From Rubrivivax sp. (GTDB lineage: Bacteria; Pseudomonadota; Gammaproteobacteria; Burkholderiales; Burkholderiaceae), in the NCBI GenBank assembly GCA_016790225.1, contig JAEUOZ010000002.1, positions 146,133 to 210,132 on the forward strand: a stretch of DNA of 64,000 bases. Direction: 5' to 3'. Within the stretch, counting starts at the first letter, position 1. Every line of letters starts with the position of its first letter. Made by a program: the position numbers and the translations under genes. Below the pieces are notes generated by a model. It worked only from the letters and a program-made list of their open reading frames with translations, was not told the DNA's origin and did no database searches. Positions 31,522 through 40,280 of this stretch are shown piece by piece.

Positions 31522-33393
31522 TCAGGCCTCCAGCGCCGCCACCTCGCCGGTCAGGTGCGCGATGGTGCCGCTGGCCTGGCGCAGCACGTTGCGCATCAGG
31601 CGCACGCACAGGGCGGGGTAGTCGGCCTCCAGCTGCGCGAAAGCCTCAAGGCTGAGGGTGCCGCAGCGCACCGAGGTGTCGGCACGCACATCCGCCGTGC
31701 GCAGACCCGAATGAAGCAGTGCGGCCTCACCAAACAGCATGCCCGCGGTCAGGGTGGACAGGCGCCGATGGCCGCCCTGGGGCAGATCCACGGTGACGCT
31801 GACCTCTCCACGCAGCAGCAAGTACAGCGCGCGTGCCGGCTCGCCCTGGCGCACGATGAGCGTGCCGGGCTCCAGCTCCTGCTGTTCGATGCGGGCTGAG
31901 AGCAGTTCCAGCTCCGCCGCGCCCAAGCCATCGCACAGCCGGTGGCCGGCCAGCGCACAGGCGCCGTCGTCGGTGACCGCCGGCGGGTGCTGCTGCAACA
32001 GCGCACGTTCGCACCATTCGAGGCCCAGATCGAGTTGCGGCTGCAGGTTCAACGCACGGGCAAAGCGCGGGTCCAGCTCTTCGCCCAGGCCGGCCAGCAG
32101 CTCACCGCGCCGAACGCGGGTGAAGACCAGCTGCTGCCCGCGCGCCGCACAACAGGCCAGCAGCTGGGCGAGCATGCGCACGGCCGTCGGATCGGCATGG
32201 CTCACGCGCTTGAAGTCCAGCACGGCAAGGTCCAGCCCGGCCGATGGCTCGGTGATGGCTCGCATCACCGGTTCCAGCGTGCTCAGGCGCAGATCGCCCT
32301 GCAGTTCGAATACCGCGGCGCGATCACCATGCAAGTCCAACATCGCCCGTTCGGCCGCGCGCCGCTGGCGCTTGGAGCGCACGGCTTTCAGCGTGTAGCG
32401 GGCACGGATGGTGGACGCCGCCGCGCGCGGTGGCCGCAGAAAGTGCAGGCCCAGCTCAGTTGACAGCAGCTCGAAGGCGCGCACGCCCCGGGCGCTGTTG
32501 CCCTGCGCGTCCAGGGCCGGCGAGAACACGGCGATCCCCAGCTGCCCAGGCAGCACGGCCATGATGCCGCCGCCCACGCCGCTCTTGGCCGGCATGCCGA
32601 CGCGCAGCACCCATTCGCCGCTGAAGTCGTACACGCCGCAGGTCGTCATCAGGCTGAGGATGGCGCCCACGTGTTGCTCGTCCACCGCACGCTGGCCGGT
32701 CACCGGGTTGACGCCGCCATTGGCCAGCGTGGCCGCTGTCAGGGCCAGGTCACGCGCGTGCACCTGCACCGCACACTGCTGGAAGTACAGGTCCAGCGCG
32801 GGCTCGGGGTCGCTGCCGATGATCTCGTAGTTGCGCAACAGGTGGCCGATGGCACGGTTGCGGTGGCCGGTGGCGCGTTCCGATTCGAAGACCGCCGTGT
32901 CGATCTGCAGCGGCCGTCCAGCGTAAGCCGAGGTCACGGCCAGCAGTTGCGCCAGCGCATCGCCGCCGTGCGCGGCCGCGAGCATCGAAGAAATGGCGAT
33001 GGCCCCGGCATTGATCATCGGGTTCAGGGGCCGGCCGGTGCTGGGCTCCAGGCTGATCGAGTTGAAAGCCTCGCCCGAGGGCTCGACGCCCACACGCTGG
33101 CCAACGGCTTGCGCACCGCAGTCCTGCAGGGCCAGGCCGTAGGCCAGCGGCTTGGACACCGACTGGATGGTGAAAGGCACGCGGCTGTCACCCACCTCGT
33201 AGACCTGCCCGTCCACCGTGGCGATGACGATGCCGAACCAGCCCGGGTCGGCCTTGGCCAGCTCGGGGATGTAGGTGGCCACCTGGCCATCGGTCAGCGG
33301 CAGCAGCCGCTCGTGCAGCCCGGCGAGGTAGGCAGCAATGGGGTCCAGGGCCTTCGGTGAAGCGGCCGCGGCAGGGTGGGTGGATGGCGTCAT
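31522..33393 (-). CDS. glsA: Glutaminase with C-terminal STAS and cyclic-nucleotide-binding domains
   Basis: 623 residues from ATG 33393 (MTPSTH). Residues 15-310 form a serine-dependent glutaminase: the SxxK active-site segment QSVSKPLAY, NPMINAGAI, the central segment ERATGHRNRA and the conserved KSGVGGGI. It hydrolyses glutamine to glutamate and ammonia. Residues about 330-440 look like a STAS domain (LAVLDFKRVSHADPTAVRML). Residues about 480-600 form a cNMP-binding domain (GTLIVRQGEPARALYLLLRGEVSV, LTAGMLFGEAALL). A stand-alone glutaminase is about 310 residues, so the extra domains probably regulate activity or membrane association. Confidence 0.9.
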   Translation of the reverse strand: MTPSTHPAAAASPKALDPIAAYLAGLHERLLPLTDGQVATYIPELAKADPGWFGIVIATVDGQVYEVGDSRVPFTIQSVSKPLAYGLALQDCGAQAVGQRVGVEPSGEAFNSISLEPSTGRPLNPMINAGAIAISSMLAAAHGGDALAQLLAVTSAYAGRPLQIDTAVFESERATGHRNRAIGHLLRNYEIIGSDPEPALDLYFQQCAVQVHARDLALTAATLANGGVNPVTGQRAVDEQHVGAILSLMTTCGVYDFSGEWVLRVGMPAKSGVGGGIMAVLPGQLGIAVFSPALDAQGNSARGVRAFELLSTELGLHFLRPPRAAASTIRARYTLKAVRSKRQRRAAERAMLDLHGDRAAVFELQGDLRLSTLEPVMRAITEPSAGLDLAVLDFKRVSHADPTAVRMLAQLLACCAARGQQLVFTRVRRGELLAGLGEELDPRFARALNLQPQLDLGLEWCERALLQQHPPAVTDDGACALAGHRLCDGLGAAELELLSARIEQQELEPGTLIVRQGEPARALYLLLRGEVSVTVDLPQGGHRRLSTLTAGMLFGEAALLHSGLRTADVRADTSVRCGTLSLEAFAQLEADYPALCVRLMRNVLRQASGTIAHLTGEVAALEA

Positions 33394-33743
33394 GGGCCCC
33401 CATTCGCAAGGACCGTGCAGGCTACTGCACACAGGGCATTTCGTGACGCCGCCCCAGGCCACTGCAAACCGCACGCAAAAGGTGCAAGAGCGTACCCAGT
33501 CGGTGCGCACCAGGGTGGAGCCAGCCCGCGTGGCCCCTTCAGCACCGGATACGCATCCGGCGGATCGGAAGCCGCCCGCTGGCGCCAGACGTGCGGCGTG
33601 ACGTGCCCAGGGGCACCCTGACCGCTGCCCTGTGCCTAAGGTCCTGCCAGAGTCCGGCCTATCATGGGTTTCCGGCGGCGCCGGCTGCACGGGCCAGGGC
33701 CCGCGCCCCACACGCCGCCGCAACCCCCCCGGAGAAACCGAGC
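33394..33743. other. 350-bp intergenic region, divergent promoters presumed
   Basis: This gap separates the glutaminase fusion (minus) from the small membrane protein (plus). I see no convincing gene, repeat or RNA structure; open frames here are Pro/Ala/Arg-rich and lack ribosome sites. It presumably holds promoters for both directions. Confidence 0.5.
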
Positions 33744-34019
33744 ATGGGCGCCTTCAGCTACTGGCACTGGATCATCGTCCTGCTCATCGTGGTGGTGATC
33801 ATGGTGCTGCCCCAGCGGCGGCCCGGCGGCAGGCCGCGGGATGCCGGCGCGCACCCGGTGTTCTCGGCCGTCAGCACCCAAGGCCAGGAAGTGGAGCGCA
33901 TCGACGAGCGCCTGCCCCGCCGTCCCTGGCGCATGTTGGCCCTGATGCTGGCCGTGGCGCTGGTCGCGGCCATCGGCGGCTTTGCGTTGCGGCACTTCGG
34001 CCTGCCGTTCCTGAACTGA
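33744..34019 (+). CDS. Small two-span membrane protein with TatA-like N-terminus
   Basis: 91 residues from ATG 33744 (GGAG eight bases upstream). The first 20 residues, MGAFSYWHWIIVLLIVVVIM, copy the TatA/TatE pattern (MGxxSxWHWLIVL). But the FG hinge and amphipathic helix of TatA are missing, and a second transmembrane helix follows at about 64-84. It is therefore unlikely to be a functional TatA and may be misnamed by automated annotation. Function unknown. Confidence 0.72.
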   Translation: MGAFSYWHWIIVLLIVVVIMVLPQRRPGGRPRDAGAHPVFSAVSTQGQEVERIDERLPRRPWRMLALMLAVALVAAIGGFALRHFGLPFLN

Positions 34020-34065
34020 GCGGTTCGGCGGCGATCCCGGCTCTCACGGCACCCAGAAGCCACTC

Positions 34066-34497
34066 ATGTCCTGGCTGCGCGCGTTTCTGCAGTCCTTGCT
34101 GAGCGCCAGCTTCATTGCGCTGGTGGCGCCGCCCATCGCGGCTGGCCTGGCGGTGCTCATGATGGTCAGCCTGAGCGGATGGGCCAGCATCAGCCTGCCG
34201 GGCCCGGGGGATCTGCTGCTGGGTGCCCTGGGCGTGGCGATCGGCGGCTACGTGCTGGGCGGCCTGCCGGCCTTTGCCGCAGGCCTGGCGCTGCCGCTGC
34301 TGCGCCGTCATCTGCCGCGTGCCGCCGCCTGCCTGGCCACCGGGGTGCTGGGGATGACGGCCTACTTGCTGAGCTTCGGGCAGCCGTGGCTGGTCTGGCC
34401 GCTCAATCTGCGCAATCTGTCCACCTTCGGCCTGCCGGCCTTGGCCAGCGTGACCCTGGCGGCCTGGCTGTTCACGCGGCCGGGTAGGGGCAACTGA
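34066..34497 (+). CDS. Hypothetical polytopic membrane protein
   Basis: 143 residues, four to five hydrophobic helices (about 12-35, 45-65, 68-80, 87-103, 118-136) with little loop sequence and two Arg-rich turns. I do not recognise a family. It follows the TatA-like small protein by 46 bp and may share its transcript. Downstream (34500-34560) is a short run of imperfect GGCGGCT repeats and nothing else. Confidence 0.7.
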   Translation: MSWLRAFLQSLLSASFIALVAPPIAAGLAVLMMVSLSGWASISLPGPGDLLLGALGVAIGGYVLGGLPAFAAGLALPLLRRHLPRAAACLATGVLGMTAYLLSFGQPWLVWPLNLRNLSTFGLPALASVTLAAWLFTRPGRGN

Positions 34498-34564
34498 AGG
34501 CGCGCCGATCTCGGCTGCGGGCGGCTGAGGGCTGCTGAGGGCGGCTCGGGCGGCTCAGCGCAGC

Positions 34565-36145
34565 TCAAAGGCCCGGCACGCGCACCTTCTGGCCCTGGCG
34601 CCTTGCCCAGGTCAGGCTGGCCATGAACTTGGGTGACTTTGCCGGGTCTTCCTCGGCGTACTGCAGCAGGCCCCAGCTGCCCCACTTGGACCATTGGGCC
34701 ACGGAATTGAAGTGGCAGTGCAGATCGCCACCCAGTTCGGCCCAGGCGTCGAAGTAGCGCTGGTAGAGCACGCCCATGCGCGGGTGGGCATTGGCGGCGT
34801 GCAGCAGGCGCGTGAGGTTATCGCGGTTCTCGGCCCCGAAGATGCCCACCAGATGCTGGCCGCCTTCATAGGCCACCAGCTTCACGCCGTACTGATCGGC
34901 CACCGCCTTCTGGGCCTTCATCCAGCCGATGCACTCGGGCAGCGCCTGGCTTTCCAGGTGGTCCAGCAGCATGTCCACCGACCAGGCCTCCACCTCGGCG
35001 GCAGAGAGGCTGGCGCCGCCGCTCTTGTCCGGCGGCAGGTTCAGCGAGAGGTAGGGTGCGATCGCCAGCGCATCGCAGCTCTTGAAGCCATCGCGGTGCT
35101 TGAGCATCTCGTCCGACAAGTATTTGTTGGCCGCCTGCGAAGGCATCACGCGCACCAGGCGCTCGCGCCCGCCGAAGGCCTGTTCCCAGGTGCTGAAGAG
35201 CTGCACCGAGCGCTGCGAGATCCACTGGCCCAACCCCATCTTGGCGGCCTGCGCGGCCATCTGCGCATCGCGCGCCTGCTGGAACTGGCCGTTCCAGAGC
35301 TCGTTGCTGAACTCCAGGTAGACCTTGAGCGTGGGCTTGAGCTGGGCCTTCACCAGCTTGGCAAACTGTTGAACATATTCGTCATCGGCGCCGTGCGGCA
35401 TGCAGAACCAGGCATCGGCCTCCAGCCGGTTGACCAGATCGACCATCAGCTCCACCGGCGTGCCCTTGACGGAGAACGTGGCTTCCTGCGGCGTGGGGCG
35501 ATCCTTCCAGGCCGACTGCCTGGAGTTGTTGGTATGCATCCAGTCCATGAAGCGCACGCAGGCCACGCCCTGCCAGCGCTCCAGGAAGCCGGGATGAAAG
35601 GCGTTGTGCGGCGTGGCGGCGGGCTCGTAGCCGGGGCGCAGCACGCGGATGTTGCGCACCGGATTGGCCGGATCGGTCTTCTTCAGGCGCAGCCAGATCG
35701 GGCCGCGCGACGGGGTCACCTCCACCGTCAGGCTGCCCGGCGCGCTGGCGATCACGCGCCCGCTGCCCCAGAAATCGATCTCGCCCGCGCCTTCGTAGCT
35801 GACCTTGTAGTTGCCCTGCGGGTAGATGCTGCCGGTGGCCGTGCACATGGGCGTATCGGCCCAATGCCCGGGCTCCAGGGACTTGATCCAGCCCTGCTCG
35901 TCCAGCGCCAGCTTGGGGCCCTTGCCCCAATCCCCCGTGGGCAGCTGGCTGATCCACTCGCGGCTCATGCGGAAGAAATCGATGAAGGGCAGCTCGGTAT
36001 TCCAGTCCACCGTCTCGGCCAGGTTGATGCCCAGGCGCGGCATGCCCGGCGGCGCGGGCTGGCTGGCGCCCTTGCTGCAACTGGCCAGCCAGGGGGCGGC
36101 AAGCAGCGGCGCGCTGTGGCGGAGAAAACGGCGGCGTGGCGTCAT
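34565..36145 (-). CDS. Tat-exported glycoside-hydrolase-like lipoprotein
   Basis: 526 residues from ATG 36145, which puts TPRRRFLRHSAPLLAAPWLASC at the N-terminus: a twin-arginine motif followed by a lipobox-like Cys. An ATG 33 bases upstream is possible but has no better ribosome site. The body contains YLEFSNELWN, the acid/base motif style of clan GH-A (TIM-barrel) glycosidases, and VAYEGGQHL, a plausible nucleophile Glu position. Homologues are often annotated as cellulose-binding or GH-like proteins. The substrate is unknown; it is probably anchored on the periplasmic face. Confidence 0.75.
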   Translation of the reverse strand: MTPRRRFLRHSAPLLAAPWLASCSKGASQPAPPGMPRLGINLAETVDWNTELPFIDFFRMSREWISQLPTGDWGKGPKLALDEQGWIKSLEPGHWADTPMCTATGSIYPQGNYKVSYEGAGEIDFWGSGRVIASAPGSLTVEVTPSRGPIWLRLKKTDPANPVRNIRVLRPGYEPAATPHNAFHPGFLERWQGVACVRFMDWMHTNNSRQSAWKDRPTPQEATFSVKGTPVELMVDLVNRLEADAWFCMPHGADDEYVQQFAKLVKAQLKPTLKVYLEFSNELWNGQFQQARDAQMAAQAAKMGLGQWISQRSVQLFSTWEQAFGGRERLVRVMPSQAANKYLSDEMLKHRDGFKSCDALAIAPYLSLNLPPDKSGGASLSAAEVEAWSVDMLLDHLESQALPECIGWMKAQKAVADQYGVKLVAYEGGQHLVGIFGAENRDNLTRLLHAANAHPRMGVLYQRYFDAWAELGGDLHCHFNSVAQWSKWGSWGLLQYAEEDPAKSPKFMASLTWARRQGQKVRVPGL

Positions 36146-36232
36146 GGCGGGCAGTGCAGGCAAAGGCAAGGCCGGCATCGTAGACGCCCGCGCCGCGGCG
36201 CCGCGGGTCCGACATAGGGAGGCGGCCGCGCC

Positions 36233-37573
36233 TCAGGCCGAGCGCGGCTGCGCTGTCCCCTGGGGCGGCCGCCCGGACAGCGCGCCGCCGCTGCTGCCGC
36301 GGCCGCGCGTGACGCGCCACCACAGCCAGCCGGCGATCAGCAGGTTCAGTGCATTCCAGGCCAGGCCGTTGGCAAACGCGGCATCGTAGGAGCCGCTGAG
36401 ATCGAAGATCTTGCCGCTCATCCAGCCGCCCAGCGCCATGCCGAAGAGCGTGAACATCAGCACCGTACCCACGCGCGCGCCGGCCTCGGCCGGCGGAAAG
36501 TGCTCGCGCACGATGATCGCGTAACTGGGCACGATGCCACCCTGGAACAGGCCGAAGAGCGCGCTGATGATGTAGAGCGACACCAGCCCGTCGAAGGGCA
36601 GGAAGAGCAGCAGCGCCAGCCCCTGCAGCGCGCTGCCCAGCAGCAGCGTGCGCAGGCCGCCGATGCGATCGCAGATCCAGCCGCTGATCAGGCGGCTGGC
36701 GATGCCGAAGGCCAGCATCAGCGAGAGCATCTGCGCGCCACGCGCCGCGCCAAAACCCAGATCGCTGCAGTAGGCCACGATGTGCACCTGGGGCATGCTC
36801 ATCGCCACGCAGCAGGAGAGCCCGGCCAGGCACAGCAGCGCCTGCGCCTGGTTCAGGCTCAGGCCGAAAGGCCGGTTGGACGGCACCGGCCGCGCCGTCG
36901 GGGCACCCTTGGCCGGCGCTGCCGATGCCTGCACGGCTGGCGCGGCTGGCGCGGCGGGCAGGGCTGGCTCAGCGGGCAGACGTGCCCGCAGCATCAGCGA
37001 CAGCAGCGGCATCGTCACGGCGCATACGACGCCCAGCACGACATAGGCGCTGCGCCAGCCGGCCGCCTCGGTGATGGCCTGCACGATGGGCGGCCACACG
37101 GCGCCGGCCAGGTAGTTGCCGCTGGCACAGATGGCCACCGCCACGCCGCGGCGACGCACGAACCACAGCGAGGTATCGGCCACCAGCGGCGCAAAGGTGG
37201 CCGAAGCCCCCAGCAGCCCCAGCAGAATCCCGTGCACCAGCGCGAAGACCAGGATGTTGCCGGCCATGGCCGCCGCCACAAAACCGAGCGCCAGCCCAAC
37301 CGTGCCGATCCACACCGGCACGACCACGCCGTGCCGATCGGCCAGGCGGCCCATCAGGATGCCGCCGAAGCCGAAGCCCAGCATCAGCAGCGTGTAGGGC
37401 AGCGAAGCCTCGGAGCGCGCGACGCCGAACTCCTGCTGCACCGCAGGTAGCACGACCGAGACCACGTACATCGCGCTGCTGCCCACGGTCATCAGGCCCA
37501 GCGCCGCCATCAGGCGCAGCCAGGCGTAGCGGCTGTCGGGCGTGTGCGCGGCCTCGGGGCTCACGCGGGGCAC
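36233..37573 (-). CDS. Major facilitator superfamily transporter (OFA-type)
   Basis: 446 residues, twelve helices in two six-helix halves separated by an Ala/Pro-rich loop (about 215-245). GRLADRHGVVVPVWIG between helices 2 and 3 and its counterpart SGWICDRIGGLRTLL in the second half are the MFS loop motifs. The overall look is that of the oxalate/formate antiporter group, so an organic acid is the likely cargo. The start is GTG 37573; GTG 37564 is an alternative with an AGG upstream. It lies 6 bp after the ParA-like gene on the same strand. Confidence 0.8.
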   Translation of the reverse strand: MPRVSPEAAHTPDSRYAWLRLMAALGLMTVGSSAMYVVSVVLPAVQQEFGVARSEASLPYTLLMLGFGFGGILMGRLADRHGVVVPVWIGTVGLALGFVAAAMAGNILVFALVHGILLGLLGASATFAPLVADTSLWFVRRRGVAVAICASGNYLAGAVWPPIVQAITEAAGWRSAYVVLGVVCAVTMPLLSLMLRARLPAEPALPAAPAAPAVQASAAPAKGAPTARPVPSNRPFGLSLNQAQALLCLAGLSCCVAMSMPQVHIVAYCSDLGFGAARGAQMLSLMLAFGIASRLISGWICDRIGGLRTLLLGSALQGLALLLFLPFDGLVSLYIISALFGLFQGGIVPSYAIIVREHFPPAEAGARVGTVLMFTLFGMALGGWMSGKIFDLSGSYDAAFANGLAWNALNLLIAGWLWWRVTRGRGSSGGALSGRPPQGTAQPRSA

Positions 37574-37579
37574 CTGAGG

Positions 37580-38569
37580 CTACACACCACCGGCGGCGAT
37601 GCTGCCGTAGGCGTTGTTGAGCCACAGGCGCAGGCGCTGGCGCTCCATCAGGCTGAGGGACGCGCCGTCGATGGCGTTGCTGTTCTTGGCGTTCCAGAAG
37701 CTCGCGTTGCGCGCATCGATCTTCTGCACGATGCCGTCATGCAGGTGCTTCAGATCGATGACCCGCGCGCCCAGGCCGCGGGCGCGCACCAGCTGGCCGG
37801 AACGATCGAGGATGCTGAAGTCGTCGCCGCGCAGGTGGTTGCGCACGATCACGTAGTGCAGGCGCTGGCCGAAGCGGTCCAGCAGGCGGCGCAGCAGCTC
37901 CACGCTGTCGCGCCCGGCATCCATCACGTGCCAGTACTGCACCGTGATGTCGGAGACCTCGGCCATGTCCAGCACGCCGGAGTCATCCATCCACCGCACC
38001 AGCGGCTCGTGGGTCTGCGCCGCCAGATCGACCAGCACACGACGGCCGGGCTGCTCCAGCGCCGATTCGACGATGCGGTCCAGCGCCTCGTAGTTCTCCG
38101 CGATGGCCGGTTGCGTGTAGTCGGCATAGAAGCGCGCCAGCGTGCCGTGTGAACGGTCGGTGTCGAAGGCGACAAAGGGCAGGCTGTTGTCGATGCAGTA
38201 CTGCGCCATCAGGCGCGACAGCATGGATTTGCCGACGCCGCCCTTTTCGCCGCCAATGAAGTGGATGCGCGAGACACCGCTGACTTCCAGTGTGGGAATC
38301 TCGCGGTCGGCGGCGGCCGGCGGCACGACGCCGGGCATGGGGATGTGGATATCGGCCGCGGCCGGCGGTGCGGGCAGTTCATCGGTCAACTGCGGTGGAA
38401 GATTGGGCATGGCCGGCGCCTGGAGCAGGGAGGGCATGGCCGCAGCGGGCTCGTCCCAGACCAGGCCAGGGCCCGCTTGCACGGCGGCGCCGGGTGTGCC
38501 CTCGGCGCCCGCCGGCGGCAGGCCGGTGCTGTCGGGCGAATTCGCCGCATCGGTTTGGGGGTTGTTCAT
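37580..38569 (-). CDS. ParA/MinD-like P-loop ATPase
   Basis: 329 residues from ATG 38569 with GGAGGAAC upstream. About 95 residues of Pro/Ala-rich linker precede the ATPase, which begins FIGGEKGGVGKS (deviant Walker A with the signature lysine, residues 106-115). AFDTDRSHGTLARFY and VLVDLAAQT follow as switch and Walker B-like segments. There is no ParB partner nearby, so this is not an obvious plasmid partition locus; such orphan ATPases position other cell machinery. It lies between exonuclease I and the MFS gene. Confidence 0.8.
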   Translation of the reverse strand: MNNPQTDAANSPDSTGLPPAGAEGTPGAAVQAGPGLVWDEPAAAMPSLLQAPAMPNLPPQLTDELPAPPAAADIHIPMPGVVPPAAADREIPTLEVSGVSRIHFIGGEKGGVGKSMLSRLMAQYCIDNSLPFVAFDTDRSHGTLARFYADYTQPAIAENYEALDRIVESALEQPGRRVLVDLAAQTHEPLVRWMDDSGVLDMAEVSDITVQYWHVMDAGRDSVELLRRLLDRFGQRLHYVIVRNHLRGDDFSILDRSGQLVRARGLGARVIDLKHLHDGIVQKIDARNASFWNAKNSNAIDGASLSLMERQRLRLWLNNAYGSIAAGGV

Positions 38570-38634
38570 GCTGTTCCTCCGCAGGGTTCCAGGGGCAGGA
38601 CCGCCGGCCGGGCGCAGGGCGCCGGCCCGGGGCA

Positions 38635-40080
38635 TCAGGTTTCCGGGGCCACCTGTTCAGCCCAGTCCACCAGCCACGATAGCAGTTGCTGCGCCCGTTC
38701 GTCGCCCTGCAGCTCCGCGACCTCGTTGAGCTGATCGATGCGGTCCATCCAGGCCGCCAGCGGCGGATGCCCGTTCACACCCTCGTGCAGCCGCGCGTGG
38801 CGGTGCGCCTGCCAATGCTGCTGTTCCTCGGCGTTCAAGGTCTCGGGGAAGTTGCGTGCGCGGTAGCGCAACAGCAGTTCGTCCAGCCGCCCATCGGCAA
38901 AGCGGGGTCGCTGCAGCGCCAGCTGAGCCGGCGGCAGATCGCGCAGGCGCTGCAGCAGGCGGCGGTCTTCGTTGCCGACAAAACCGCCGTACAGGTCTTC
39001 ATCCACGTCCGGCGTCTCGGCCGGGCCTTCGCGCGCAAACACGCCGGGCCAGACACCCGCCATCTCGCCCGTGATGCGTGCCGCCGTCTGCGCATGCCGA
39101 TCGCACAGGGCACGGTCCACACCCCAGCGTTCGGCCATCACGGGCGTCAGCGTCTGGAGCTGGCTGATGACCACCGGTGACTTGTTGATGTGGATGGTCT
39201 TCAAGGGCAGGCGCTCCAGCCCCAGCGCGGCCAGACCTTCGCGCGATGTGAAGAGGCGCTCGCGCAGCTGCGGCGTGCTCAGCGCCATCAGCTGCGCAGG
39301 ATCCTGCGCCAGATCCCAGACGATGACCTCGTTCTTGTTCGTCGGGTGCGGCGCAAACGGCCAGACGATGGCCAGGCAGCCGCGTTCGGCCGGGATCATG
39401 CCGCTGATGTGCAGCACCGGGCGCCCCAGCACCAGCTCGGCCTGCACGGCGGATTTCTGGCGCAGCTTGAGACAGAAGTCCCACAGCCGCGGCACCCGCG
39501 CGCGGACCAGCCGCGCCAGCGCGAGCGTGGCGCGCACATCGGACAAGGCATCGTGCGCCGCCTCATGCTGCAGGCCGTTGGCCTGCGTGAGCTTTTCCAG
39601 GCGGAAGCTGGGCTTGCCCTCTTCGCGCGGCCACTGGATGCCGTCCGGCCGCAGCGCGTAGGCACAGCGCACGGTATCCATCAGATCCCAGCGGCCGCAC
39701 TCGTTCTGCCATTCACGGGCGTAGGGATCGATCAGGTTGCGCCAGAACAGGAAGCGCGTCACCTCGTCATCGAAGCGGATGCTGTTGTAGCCCACGCCCA
39801 CCGTGCCCGGGCGGCCCAGCTGCTGCTCGATCTGCGCGGCAAACTGGTGCTCCGGGACGCCTTGCGCCAGGCAGTGCTGCGGCACGATGCCCGTGAGCAG
39901 GCAGCTCTGCGGGTCGGGCAGGCTGTCGGTGGGCGGCTGGCAGTGCAGCATCACCGGCGCATCGATCTCGTTGAGTTCGGCATCGGTGCGCAGCCCGGCA
40001 AACTGCGCCGGCCGATCGCGCCGCGGCGTGCGCCCGAAGGTTTCGTAGTCGTGCCAGAAGAAGCTGAAGGGGGCAGGCAT
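38635..40080 (-). CDS. sbcB: Exodeoxyribonuclease I
   Basis: This 481-residue cytoplasmic enzyme degrades single-stranded DNA 3' to 5' and acts in recombination and mismatch repair. DEDDh exonuclease motifs: FFWHDYETFG (Asp and Glu), YNSIRFDDEVTRFLFWRN and the terminal HDALSDVRATLALA. SH3-like and C-terminal helical regions typical of the E. coli enzyme follow, and the length is normal. The start ATG 40080 matches the family N-terminus; the frame is open further upstream. Confidence 0.95.
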   Translation of the reverse strand: MPAPFSFFWHDYETFGRTPRRDRPAQFAGLRTDAELNEIDAPVMLHCQPPTDSLPDPQSCLLTGIVPQHCLAQGVPEHQFAAQIEQQLGRPGTVGVGYNSIRFDDEVTRFLFWRNLIDPYAREWQNECGRWDLMDTVRCAYALRPDGIQWPREEGKPSFRLEKLTQANGLQHEAAHDALSDVRATLALARLVRARVPRLWDFCLKLRQKSAVQAELVLGRPVLHISGMIPAERGCLAIVWPFAPHPTNKNEVIVWDLAQDPAQLMALSTPQLRERLFTSREGLAALGLERLPLKTIHINKSPVVISQLQTLTPVMAERWGVDRALCDRHAQTAARITGEMAGVWPGVFAREGPAETPDVDEDLYGGFVGNEDRRLLQRLRDLPPAQLALQRPRFADGRLDELLLRYRARNFPETLNAEEQQHWQAHRHARLHEGVNGHPPLAAWMDRIDQLNEVAELQGDERAQQLLSWLVDWAEQVAPET

Positions 40081-40280
40081 GAGGGGACGATAGCGCAGGC
40101 AAGGAGCGTGGGCGGCGGGAACCGTAAGATGCGGCGATGCTGCGATGCCGCGTCCCCGCTGCACGCCTTCCCGCTGAACCGCAACAAGCGGCCGGATGCC
40201 GTGCGCAGCGCTTGCTTCATCAAGATCAGTGCGCCGGGCTGCCGGCACTGCAGCGGCGGGCCGCCGCCGGTCTTTCGCTG

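Noticed and set aside
33744..33803. Calling the small protein TatA
   Set aside because: The hinge and amphipathic helix are missing and there is a second membrane span.
34498..34564. GGCGGCT-rich stretch as a designed repeat or array
   Set aside because: Units are short, imperfect and few; it looks like simple GC-rich drift between genes.
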